Positions 47,244 to 54,962 of a DNA stretch of 64,000 nucleotides are shown here, piece by piece. The position numbers and the translations under genes were made by a program. The DNA comes from Sphingomonas sp. LM7 (GTDB taxonomy: Bacteria; Pseudomonadota; Alphaproteobacteria; Sphingomonadales; Sphingomonadaceae), in contig NZ_CP019511.1 of the NCBI RefSeq assembly GCF_002002925.1, forward strand, positions 868,001 through 932,000, given 5' to 3'. The notes beneath the pieces were generated by a model that worked only from the letters and a program-made list of their open reading frames with translations, ran no database searches and was not told the DNA's origin. Position 1 is the first letter of the stretch, and every line of letters begins with the position of its first letter.

Positions 47244-47645
47244 ATGGCAGTCAATCGCAGGGAAGTGGTGAAAGGTGTTGCCTTGGGCGGCGTGGCAATG
47301 GTCTCGAAGGAAGCGTCGGCGGCGCCCGCAGACGGCGGCAAGATCGTCCATCACGTCTTTTTCTGGCTGAAGAACCCCGGTTCGGCGGCGGATCGCGAGG
47401 CGCTGGTCAGCGGGCTGCGTACGCTCGCCGGGATCGAGGTCATCCGCGACCTGCAGATCGGCGTACCGGCGTCGACCGAGCAGCGCGACGTCGTGGATTC
47501 TAGCTTCGACATCTCTGAACTCATGGTGTTCGACAATGTCGTCGATCAGAAGGTCTATCAGGACCATCCCCTCCACAAGGCGTTCGTCGCCAATTGCGAG
47601 CATCTGTGGCGCAAGGTGATCGTCTACGACATGCGGACGGTGTGA
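47244..47645 (+). CDS. Exported Dabb-domain (stress-responsive A/B barrel) protein
   Basis: The 133-residue product starts with a twin-arginine-like leader (NRREVVKGVALGGVAM) and then a single Dabb ferredoxin-like barrel (HHVFFWLKNPGSAADREALVSG, LQIGVPASTEQRDVVD, QDHPLHKAFVANC). Dabb proteins include small-molecule cyclases and stress proteins; a role in handling the catabolic substrate is possible. The ATG at 47244 has AGGTGG seven bases upstream; an upstream TTG is in frame. It ends 11 bases from the convergent TetR gene. Confidence 0.8.
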   Translation: MAVNRREVVKGVALGGVAMVSKEASAAPADGGKIVHHVFFWLKNPGSAADREALVSGLRTLAGIEVIRDLQIGVPASTEQRDVVDSSFDISELMVFDNVVDQKVYQDHPLHKAFVANCEHLWRKVIVYDMRTV

Positions 47646-47655
47646 GCCGGCTGCG

Positions 47656-48894
47656 TCAGTCCCTGAGCACGCGATCGTCGAACAGGCCATAGGCGAGGGT
47701 GGAGGCGTAGAAGGCCACGGCCTTTTCACGGGGCATCGTGCTCGCCCATTTGCGCATGTCGAACGCGGCGTTCTGGAGCGCCATCAGCGCCTGCGACGCG
47801 ACAAGCGGATCGATCGCGCGGATCGAGCCTTCGGCGATGCCGTCCGACAGCATGCCGGCAAAGCGGCGGGCGATGCGGTTCGAACGGTCGATCATCGTGG
47901 TGCGCACATGCGGCGGCAGGCCCGACAATGCGGTGGTGCGCAGCAGCGGACCACGCTCAGAGAATTGATAGTCGAGCAGAGTGGCAACGGTGCTCTCCAG
48001 CCGCTCCCAATGGCTGCCTTCATGGCTCTCGGCGAGGCGCTGGGCATCGGCGATGATGTCAAAGCTGCGCTTGTAGCAGGCGATCACCAGATCGTCCTTG
48101 GCATCGAGATGGTGGTAGAAGCTGCCCTTGGTGACGTTCAGTTCGGAGGCGATGCGCTGGACCGAGGCGCCGCGATAGCCGAGCTCGTTGATCAGGCGGG
48201 TGGCAGCGAGGAGAAAGGCTTCGCGGCCCGGCTCGGGCTCTTCATGCTCGAGATCGAGCAGGCCCGGCGCCCAATCCTGGTCGGGCGAGGCGATGCCGGA
48301 ACGGAACACGTCCATCAGCCGCGCCTCCACGCGCGGATATTCGTCGACTTCGTAGCGCGGCAGCCAGGCGGTGAGCCAGAAGGTGTTTTCGAGCAGCACA
48401 TGTGCGCGGGCGCCGTGGAGGTCGGTCTCGGCGCGCGTGCGCCCGGTGCCCCACAGACTCCGGGTCTTGCGGAAGATGTTGCGCCAGCCCGCCATGAGCT
48501 GGCCCTTCATCGGGTCCTCCATCGCGCGCAGGTCCGACAGGATCGCGAAATCGCGCTCGTCGCCGCGGCGGATGCGGGCAAGTCGCTCCATGTTGATGTT
48601 GAGGTAGCGCGCGACGCGGGCTTCGGGGGTCGGCTCCGCCAGCGCGGCGTCTAGCATCGCGTCGAGCCGTTCGAGCGTCTGCTCGAAGGCGGCGGCGGCG
48701 AGATCCTCCTTGCGTTTGAAATAATAGGTCACCGACGTGGTGTTAAGCCCGACGCGGCGCGCGACATCGGCGAAGGTCATGCCCTTCGCGCTCTGTTCGT
48801 TGATTGCGTCGGCCGCCGCGGCAAGGATCGCGTCGCGCTTGGCCTGGAAGCGCTTGGTGCCTCCGCCGCTCTCTAGATTTCCAGGTGCATTCAT
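47656..48894 (-). CDS. Fused double TetR-family regulator
   Basis: The 412-residue protein has two complete TetR units. The first helix-turn-helix is at about 18-66 (MTFADVARRVGLNTTSVTYYF) and the second at about 223-268 (GYRGASVQRIASELNVTKGSF). Each is followed by a helical ligand and dimer domain. TetR proteins are normally about 200 residues with one DNA-binding head, so this is a tandem fusion. It is divergent from the ACAD10/11-like gene and probably represses that unit and itself. The effector is likely an acyl-CoA or related compound by context. Confidence 0.88.
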   Translation of the reverse strand: MNAPGNLESGGGTKRFQAKRDAILAAAADAINEQSAKGMTFADVARRVGLNTTSVTYYFKRKEDLAAAAFEQTLERLDAMLDAALAEPTPEARVARYLNINMERLARIRRGDERDFAILSDLRAMEDPMKGQLMAGWRNIFRKTRSLWGTGRTRAETDLHGARAHVLLENTFWLTAWLPRYEVDEYPRVEARLMDVFRSGIASPDQDWAPGLLDLEHEEPEPGREAFLLAATRLINELGYRGASVQRIASELNVTKGSFYHHLDAKDDLVIACYKRSFDIIADAQRLAESHEGSHWERLESTVATLLDYQFSERGPLLRTTALSGLPPHVRTTMIDRSNRIARRFAGMLSDGIAEGSIRAIDPLVASQALMALQNAAFDMRKWASTMPREKAVAFYASTLAYGLFDDRVLRD

Positions 48895-48979
48895 TGCACG
48901 CCAGTCTAGCGATTTCGTGGCGCAGCCAAAGCGTTTTTTGAAGGTGCGTGTCTCGATTTTTCTCTACGTCGAACCCCTT

Positions 48980-48995
48980 TACCGAATATGCGGTA
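48980..48995. promoter_or_regulatory. Operator candidate in the divergent TetR intergenic region
   Basis: The palindrome TACCGAATATGCGGTA has perfect five-base arms and lies between the divergent TetR and ACAD10/11-like genes. A wider pair GTCTCG (48950-48955) and CGAGAC (49018-49023) encloses it. TetR operators are often palindromes of this size; binding is an inference. Confidence 0.45.
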
Positions 48996-49037
48996 CGCTC
49001 TAGGCAGGAATCGATAACGAGACTGGAGGATGCTGCG

Positions 49038-50321
49038 ATGGACTTCACGCTGAGCGAGCGGGAAACCTGGTTCCGCGATCCGGTGAAGGCATTTATCGAC
49101 GGCGAGATCCGCCCGCGCGACGGCGACTATCGCGCCCAGCAGAAGGCGGGCGAGCGCTGGAAAGTGCTCCCGGTGATCGAGGAGATGAAGGCCAAGGCCA
49201 AGGCGGCGGGGCTGTGGAACTTCTTCATGCCGCCCAATTCGGGCCAGAGCCATGTCGATGACAGCTTCGCGTTCGAAGGCACCCAGCTCAGCAACCTGGA
49301 ATATGCACTGTGCGCCGAGGAAATGGGCCGGCTGGGCTGGGCCTCCGAATGCTTCAATTGCTCGGCGCCCGACACCGGGAACATGGAGGTGTTCCACCGC
49401 TATGGCACCCGCGCTCAGAAGGATGCATGGCTCAAGCCGCTGATGGAAGGCGAAATACGGTCGGCGTTTCTGATGACGGAGCCGGCGGTGGCATCGTCCG
49501 ACGCGACCAATATCGAGACGCGGATGGAACGCGACGGCGATCATTATGTGATCAACGGGCGGAAATGGTGGTCGTCGGGCGTCGGCGATCCGCGCTGCAA
49601 GGTCGCGATCGTGATGGGCAAGACCAATCCCGATGCCTCGCGCCATTCCCAGCAGAGCCAGATTCTGGTGCCGCTCGACGCGCCCGGCGTGACGATCGAA
49701 CGAATGCTTTCGGTTTTTGGGTATGATCATGCCCCGCACGGCCATGGCGAAGTGGTGCTCGAAAATGTCCGGGTTCCGGTCGAGAATGTCCTGCTCGGCG
49801 AGGGCCGCGGATTCGAGATCGCGCAGGGACGGCTCGGGCCCGGGCGGATCCATCACTGCATGCGGACGATCGGCGTGGCCGAGGAGGCGATCGCGGCGAT
49901 GGCCAAGCGGCTGGTCAGCCGAGTGGCGTTCGGCAAGCGCCTGTCGGATCACTCGGTGTGGGAGCAGCGGCTGGCGCGGGCGCGGATCGACATCGAGATG
50001 ACCCGGCTGCTGTGCCTCAAGGCGGCGGACATGATGGACAAGGCGGGCAACAAGGCGGCGCAACTCGAGATCGCGATGATCAAGGTGCAGGCGCCGACGA
50101 TGGCACTGCAGATCATCGACGACGCGATTCAGGCGCATGGTGGCGCTGGCGTATCGGGCGACTTCCATCTTGCGCACGACTGGGCGGGGATACGCACGCT
50201 TCGGCTCGCCGACGGGCCCGACGAGGTCCACAACCGGGCGATCGCGCGGGCGGAGTTCGGGAAATATGGGGACTTCAGGGCGGATCGGGTTTCGTCGGGC
50301 GATGTGGGAGTGAGCCGCTAG
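49038..50321 (+). CDS. Acyl-CoA dehydrogenase, ACAD10/11-like
   Basis: The 427-residue FAD enzyme matches the dehydrogenase half of mammalian ACAD10/ACAD11. It has [71 protein letters not shown] and [16 protein letters not shown]. It holds both FAD motifs (QAHGGAG and DGPDE), so it is self-sufficient, unlike the paired ACADs nearby. In mammals the protein is fused to an APH-like kinase; here that kinase is a separate gene two genes on. GGAGG precedes the ATG at a good distance. Confidence 0.92.
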   Translation: MDFTLSERETWFRDPVKAFIDGEIRPRDGDYRAQQKAGERWKVLPVIEEMKAKAKAAGLWNFFMPPNSGQSHVDDSFAFEGTQLSNLEYALCAEEMGRLGWASECFNCSAPDTGNMEVFHRYGTRAQKDAWLKPLMEGEIRSAFLMTEPAVASSDATNIETRMERDGDHYVINGRKWWSSGVGDPRCKVAIVMGKTNPDASRHSQQSQILVPLDAPGVTIERMLSVFGYDHAPHGHGEVVLENVRVPVENVLLGEGRGFEIAQGRLGPGRIHHCMRTIGVAEEAIAAMAKRLVSRVAFGKRLSDHSVWEQRLARARIDIEMTRLLCLKAADMMDKAGNKAAQLEIAMIKVQAPTMALQIIDDAIQAHGGAGVSGDFHLAHDWAGIRTLRLADGPDEVHNRAIARAEFGKYGDFRADRVSSGDVGVSR

Positions 50322-50327
50322 CATGTT

Positions 50328-50422
50328 CCCCTCCCGCTCGCGGGAGGGGCTTGGGGGTAACGCCGCGGGCTTTTTGATTTGGGGCCAGGCCCTCCCCCGG
50401 CCCCTCCCGCAAGCGGAAGGGG
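50328..50422. repeat. Palindromic intergenic repeat, CCCCTCCC/GGGAGGGG type
   Basis: Two hairpins, CCCCTCCCGCTCGCGGGAGGGG at 50328-50349 and a similar one around 50401-50422 with AAGC in the loop, enclose a CG-rich spacer. The element fills the gap between the ACAD10/11-like and alcohol dehydrogenase genes. It is related to the repeats at 41678 and 58604. Confidence 0.65.
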
Positions 50423-50447
50423 CGGCAACGGACAGCGAAGGACAGAG

Positions 50448-51533
50448 ATGAAAGCAGCCGTACTTTTCGAAGCCGGGAAGCCGCTCGAGATCGCCGATGT
50501 TGTGGTGTCGAAGCCCGGGCCGCGCGAGGTGTTGATCCGCACCGTGGCATGCGGGGTGTGCCGGTCGGACCTGCACTTCGTCGATGGCGCCTTTCCGCAC
50601 CCGATGCCGACGGTGCCGGGGCATGAGGCGGCCGGTGTGATCGAGGCGGTAGGCAGCGATGTCGCGCATCTCAAGCCCGGCGATCACGTCATAACCTTCT
50701 TCACCGTGTTTTGCGGATCATGCGAGATGTGCGTGACCGGGCGGCCTTCGCTGTGCATCGATCCTTCGACGCGGCGGCCGAACGGCGCCGAACCGCGGTT
50801 GAAGCTCGCCGACGGGACGCCGCTGGCGCCGTTCCTCAATCTGTCGGCCTTTGCCGAGATGATGCTGGTGCATGAGAATGCCTGCGTAGCGATCAGCAAG
50901 GAGATGCCGCTTGACCGGGCGGCGCTGCTCGGCTGCGCGGTGATCACCGGCGCGGGAGCGATCTTCAACGACAGCCGGGTGCGGCCCGGCGAGAGCGTCG
51001 CGGTGATCGGCGCGGGCGGGATCGGGCTCGCCGCGATCAATGCCGCCAAGATCGCGGGCGCGGGGCAGATCCTTGCGATCGATCCGATGCCCGAGAAGCG
51101 CGAGCTGGCGATGAAGCTCGGTGCGACGGGCACGCTTGATCCGAGTTCGGAGACGATCGTCAAGGACGTGCTCAAGCGCACCAATGGCGGAGTGCATTAT
51201 GCGATCGAGGCGGTGGGACGGCCCAACACCGCCGAGTTGGCGTGGAATATCCTGCGCCGCGGTGGCACCGCGACGATCCTCGGGATGATCGCGCCGGGGC
51301 AAAGCGTCAGCCTGCCGGGGCACACCTTCCTTACCGGCAAGAAGATCCAGGGCTCGCTGCTCGGATCGACGCGCTTTCCGATCGATATGCCGCGGCTGGT
51401 GCAGATGTACCTCGACGGGCTGCTCGACCTCGACACGATGGTTGCCGAGCGGATCAAGCTGGGCGACGTGAATGACGCGTTCGAGAAGCTGCGCGGGGGG
51501 CACAGCGTGCGTTCGGTGATCGAGTTCGCATGA
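50448..51533 (+). CDS. Zinc-dependent alcohol dehydrogenase
   Basis: The 361-residue MDR enzyme has catalytic zinc ligands C38 and H59-E60 (GHE), structural zinc cysteines C89, C92, C95 and C103 (CGSCEMC...C), and the Rossmann loop VIGAGGIGLAAINAAKIAG. It oxidises an alcohol or reduces a ketone with NAD(P). It is translated just before the phosphotransferase and SDR genes (ATGA overlap with the former), so it takes part in the same route. The ATG at 50448 is the family start. Confidence 0.9.
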   Translation: MKAAVLFEAGKPLEIADVVVSKPGPREVLIRTVACGVCRSDLHFVDGAFPHPMPTVPGHEAAGVIEAVGSDVAHLKPGDHVITFFTVFCGSCEMCVTGRPSLCIDPSTRRPNGAEPRLKLADGTPLAPFLNLSAFAEMMLVHENACVAISKEMPLDRAALLGCAVITGAGAIFNDSRVRPGESVAVIGAGGIGLAAINAAKIAGAGQILAIDPMPEKRELAMKLGATGTLDPSSETIVKDVLKRTNGGVHYAIEAVGRPNTAELAWNILRRGGTATILGMIAPGQSVSLPGHTFLTGKKIQGSLLGSTRFPIDMPRLVQMYLDGLLDLDTMVAERIKLGDVNDAFEKLRGGHSVRSVIEFA

Positions 51534-52549
51534 GCGACCTCGACGAAGCTAGGCTGGGCGAATGGCTGGCCGCGAACGTCGCCGGCTTTGCCGGGCCGTT
51601 CGGAATTGAAAAATTCGCAGGCGGTCAGAGCAACCCGACCTATCGTATTGATGCGGCAAGCGGATCGTATGTGCTGCGGCGTAAACCGTTCGGGGCAATT
51701 CTGCCGTCGGCGCATGCCGTCGAGCGCGAACATCAGCTGATTGCGGCGCTACACCCGACCGGGTTTCCGGTCGCGCGGCCTTACGGGCTTTGCGAGGACC
51801 CGGCGGTGATCGGCGCACCCTTCTACATCATGGAGATGGTCGAGGGGCGGACCTTGTGGGACGGGTCGCTGCCCGACATGGCGCCCGCCGAGCGGACCGC
51901 GGTGTACGAGGCGATCGTCGATACGCTTGCGGCGTTGCATTCGGTCGATCCGGCCGCGGTGGGGCTGGACGCGTACGGCAAGCCGGGCAATTATTTCGAG
52001 CGGCAAGTGGCGCGCTGGTCGAAGCAATATCGGGCGAGCCAGACCGACGACATGCCCGAAGTCGAGAAGCTGATCGAATGGCTGCCGCGGACGGTGCCTG
52101 CGCAGACGCGGACGAGCATCGTCCATGGCGATTTCCGGATCGACAACATGATCTTCGCACCCGCCGAGCCCAAGGTGCTGGCGGTGCTCGACTGGGAACT
52201 CTCGACACTTGGTGATCCTCTGGCGGACTTCTCCTATTTCCTGATGAGCTGGGTGACCGAGCCCGAAGGGCGTTCGGGAGTGAAGGGGCTGACCGGGCCG
52301 GCGACGGGGATTCCCACGATCGAGGCGGTGGTGACACGCTATTGCGCGGCGACCGGGCGCGACGGCGTGCCCGATCTCAACTGGTATTTCGCGTATAACC
52401 TCTTCCGGCTGACCGGGATCGTCCAGGGGATCAAGAAGCGGATCATCGACGGCAACGCTTCAAGCGATCAGGCGGCGAAGACGGTCGAGCGGTTGCCGGG
52501 GCTTGCGGCGTCGGCATGGCACTTTGCGCGGGAAGCGGGAGCGAGATGA
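51530..52549 (+). CDS. APH-like phosphotransferase, ACAD10/11 kinase-half type
   Basis: The 339-residue protein matches the N-terminal kinase-like half of ACAD11 closely: FAGGQSNPTYRID, LRRKPFGAILPSAHAVERE, GAPFYIMEMVEGRTLWD, KPGNYFERQVARWSKQY and VHGDFRIDNMIF. In the last, HGDxxxxN is the catalytic loop; it is followed by LDWELSTLGDPLADFSY with the metal DxE. Such proteins phosphorylate the 4-hydroxyl of acyl-CoAs in mammals and in the Pseudomonas levulinate pathway (LvaA). It overlaps the alcohol dehydrogenase and SDR genes by four bases each. Confidence 0.9.
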   Translation: MSDLDEARLGEWLAANVAGFAGPFGIEKFAGGQSNPTYRIDAASGSYVLRRKPFGAILPSAHAVEREHQLIAALHPTGFPVARPYGLCEDPAVIGAPFYIMEMVEGRTLWDGSLPDMAPAERTAVYEAIVDTLAALHSVDPAAVGLDAYGKPGNYFERQVARWSKQYRASQTDDMPEVEKLIEWLPRTVPAQTRTSIVHGDFRIDNMIFAPAEPKVLAVLDWELSTLGDPLADFSYFLMSWVTEPEGRSGVKGLTGPATGIPTIEAVVTRYCAATGRDGVPDLNWYFAYNLFRLTGIVQGIKKRIIDGNASSDQAAKTVERLPGLAASAWHFAREAGAR

Positions 52550-53313
52550 AGAACCTGTTCGACCTGACCGGCAAGGTGGCGATCGTCACCGGATCGACTC
52601 GCGGGATCGGCCGGGCATCGGCCGAAGCGCTGGCGGCGCAGGGCGCGAAAGTTGTGATTTCGAGCCGCAAGCAGGATGCATGCGACGACGCGGCGGCGGA
52701 GATCAACGCGCGGTTCGGCGAAGGAACCGCGCTGGCGGTGGCGGCGAGCATTTCGGACAAAGCGGCGCTCGAGCACCTTGTGGCGGAGACGCGGCGGGTG
52801 TTCGGACGCGTCGACGTGCTGGTCTGCAACGCGGCGTCGAATCCCTATTACGGGCCGCTGGAGGGGATCGCCGATGATCAGTTCCGGAAAATCCTCGATA
52901 ACAATATCCTGTCCAACCACTGGCTGATCCAGATGATCGCGCCCGAGATGCGGGCGCGGCGCGAGGGCTCGATCATCATCGTCTCGTCGATCGGTGGGCT
53001 GCGCGGGTCGCCCGTGATCGGGGCGTACAACGTCTCCAAGGCGGCGGACTTCCAGCTCGCGCGCAACTATGCGGTGGAGTTCGGGCCGGACAATGTGCGG
53101 GTGAACTGCATCGCGCCGGGGCTGATCAAGACCGACTTCGCGCGAGCGTTGTGGGAGGATCCCGAACGGATCGCGGCGACCAATTCGACCACGCCGTTGC
53201 GCCGGATCGGCGAGCCGGAGGAAATCGCCGGCGCGGTGGTGTATCTTGCCAGCAGGGCCGGCGCGTTCATGACCGGGCAGGCGATGGTCATCGACGGGGG
53301 AGTGACGATCTGA
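52546..53313 (+). CDS. Short-chain dehydrogenase/reductase
   Basis: The 255-residue SDR has the cofactor loop TGSTRGIG (15-22), CNAAS in the NNAG position, catalytic S147/S148, Y161 and K165 (YNVSK), and the exit segment [11 protein letters not shown]. The NNAG motif has Cys-Asn-Ala-Ala-Ser, an acceptable variant. It is coupled to the phosphotransferase by an ATGA overlap. The likely role is a ketone or hydroxyl step on the acyl-CoA; direction and substrate unknown. Confidence 0.9.
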   Translation: MKNLFDLTGKVAIVTGSTRGIGRASAEALAAQGAKVVISSRKQDACDDAAAEINARFGEGTALAVAASISDKAALEHLVAETRRVFGRVDVLVCNAASNPYYGPLEGIADDQFRKILDNNILSNHWLIQMIAPEMRARREGSIIIVSSIGGLRGSPVIGAYNVSKAADFQLARNYAVEFGPDNVRVNCIAPGLIKTDFARALWEDPERIAATNSTTPLRRIGEPEEIAGAVVYLASRAGAFMTGQAMVIDGGVTI

Positions 53314-54107
53314 TGCGGTTCAAGGACAAGGTCGTTATCGTTACCGGCGCAGGATCGGGGATCGGGCGGGCGACCGCGCGGTTGTTTGCCGAGGAAGGCG
53401 CGCATGTCGTTGCGGCGGACCTCAGCGACGCGGTGTTCGAGACGGTCGCGGGGCTCGGCGTGCACAGCGATGCGCTGGCGGTTCAGATGGATGCCGGTAA
53501 TGAGTGCGATGTCGAGCGGCTGGTGGCTACGGCGTGCGACCAGTTTGGTGGGCTGGATGTGTTCTTCGCCAACGCTGGAGTTTCGGGCGGCGCCTCGGGC
53601 ATCTTCGATTCCACGGTCGAGCTGTGGACCGAGGTGTTGCGAGTCAATCTGATCGGGCCGGCGCTGGCGATCAAGCATGCCGGGCCGAAGATCGTCGAGC
53701 GCGGCGGCGGAGCGATCCTGTGCACGGCGAGCGTCGCCGGGCTGCGGTCGGGGGCGGGCGGGCCGGCCTATTCGGCTTCGAAAGCGGGGGTGATCAACCT
53801 CGTCCAGAGCGCGGCCCAGCAGCTTTCGACTTCGAACGTGCGGGTCAACGCGATCTGCCCCGGGCTGATCGAGACGGGCATGACCCGGCGCGCATTCGAC
53901 TACGCGCGCGAAGTGGGCAAGGAAGACAAGCTCGGCCGGCTCAATCCGCTGCGCCGCGGCGGCGTGCCCGAGGAAATTGCGCGGGTGGCGCTGTTCCTCG
54001 CCAGCGACGAGGCCAGCTACGTCAATGGGCAGGCCTGGGTGGTGGATGGCGGGCTCTCGTCGAGCCATCCGGTAACGCGGCAGGAGTTCGGCAAGCCGGC
54101 GTTCTGA
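53313..54107 (+). CDS. Short-chain dehydrogenase/reductase
   Basis: The 264-residue SDR has [12 protein letters not shown] at 11-22, NAGVSGG, catalytic S140, Y153 and K157 (YSASK), and CPGLIETGM. Its start shares one base with the preceding SDR stop, so the two are strictly co-translated. It has a C-terminal extension of about 15 residues ([16 protein letters not shown]). A 3-hydroxyacyl-CoA or 4-oxoacyl-CoA type reaction is plausible from context. Confidence 0.9.
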   Translation: MRFKDKVVIVTGAGSGIGRATARLFAEEGAHVVAADLSDAVFETVAGLGVHSDALAVQMDAGNECDVERLVATACDQFGGLDVFFANAGVSGGASGIFDSTVELWTEVLRVNLIGPALAIKHAGPKIVERGGGAILCTASVAGLRSGAGGPAYSASKAGVINLVQSAAQQLSTSNVRVNAICPGLIETGMTRRAFDYAREVGKEDKLGRLNPLRRGGVPEEIARVALFLASDEASYVNGQAWVVDGGLSSSHPVTRQEFGKPAF

Positions 54108-54161
54108 TTGACTCGGCGCCGGGTGCGCGACAGCTTCCACGGAAACCACCGGGGGAATGCC

Positions 54162-54878
54162 ATGTCGATGCCGATGCGCGTGTTGCTCGCGATAATGTCG
54201 CTACTGCCCATGCCGGCGTTGGCGCAGGATTTCAGCGAAGCCGAGGTCGTGGTGACCGGATCGCGGCGTCAGACCGAGGGTTTCGAGGAAGGTCGGCCCG
54301 TGGTTGGTCTGCGACGCGCCGCGGACTTCGCGATCCTCAACGTGACTGTCGCAGGGGATACGCGTGACCGCGATACGCGGCGCAGCGAGATACTGGCGAT
54401 GGTGAAGAGCGCGATCGATCTTGCGGGCAAGTTCGGCCTCGAACTTGCCACCGGCAACGGCGTGGTCGAGCCATTGACCCCAGCCAATTACCGCAACCTC
54501 AGCTTCACCGGGGACAATAGGCCGGATACCGATCGCACCAGTTTCCTCGTCAAGGTGCGGATCGGCAACGGCGTCGATGGAGCAGCAGCGCGCGACCGGA
54601 TCAACCGCTTCATCAAGGCTGTGCCAGCGGCGGGCCGTGCCGAGATCCGCGGATCCAGCGATGATTTCACCCTCTCGATCGTGGGGCCAGACAAGTTCCG
54701 CGGCGAGATACTGGACATCATCGCGGCGGATGCCAAAGCGATCTCGGCCCGGCTCGGGACGGACTATGGCGTGGAGATCAAGGGCCTCGACCGGCCGGTC
54801 GAATGGTCGCGAGCCGGGCTGACCGAGGTCTTCCTCTATGTGCCGTACAACATGGTAGTGCGGCCCAAGGGGAATTGA
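54162..54878 (+). CDS. Exported protein of unknown function, SIMPL-like
   Basis: I do not recognise a firm family. The 238-residue product has a signal peptide ending PALA|QD near residue 22. Then comes EAEVVVTGSRRQ, which looks like a TonB-receptor plug start, but no barrel follows. The rest (TVAGDTRDRDTRRSEILAMVKSAIDLAGKFGLEL, VEPLTPANYRNLS) has the alternating helices and strands of SIMPL/DUF541 periplasmic proteins, a weak match. The coupling to the SDR genes is loose (54 bases). Confidence 0.7.
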   Translation: MSMPMRVLLAIMSLLPMPALAQDFSEAEVVVTGSRRQTEGFEEGRPVVGLRRAADFAILNVTVAGDTRDRDTRRSEILAMVKSAIDLAGKFGLELATGNGVVEPLTPANYRNLSFTGDNRPDTDRTSFLVKVRIGNGVDGAAARDRINRFIKAVPAAGRAEIRGSSDDFTLSIVGPDKFRGEILDIIAADAKAISARLGTDYGVEIKGLDRPVEWSRAGLTEVFLYVPYNMVVRPKGN

Positions 54879-54930
54879 GCGCTTTGCCCGTCAAGGGGTT
54901 GTCGGTAGCGACGCCGGGCCGTTAGACGCA

Positions 54931-54962
54931 CTCCCTGCAGCAGCCAGGGAGCAAGAAGTTTG
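54931..54962 (+). promoter_or_regulatory. Hairpin enclosing the antiporter ribosome-binding site
   Basis: CTCCCTG (54931-54937) pairs perfectly with CAGGGAG (54945-54951) around a seven-base loop. The right arm contains the only ribosome-binding site (AGGGAG), eight bases before the TTG start at 54960. The fold would block translation unless opened, so it may act as a thermometer or ion- or pH-sensitive switch. This is an inference from sequence alone. Confidence 0.5.
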
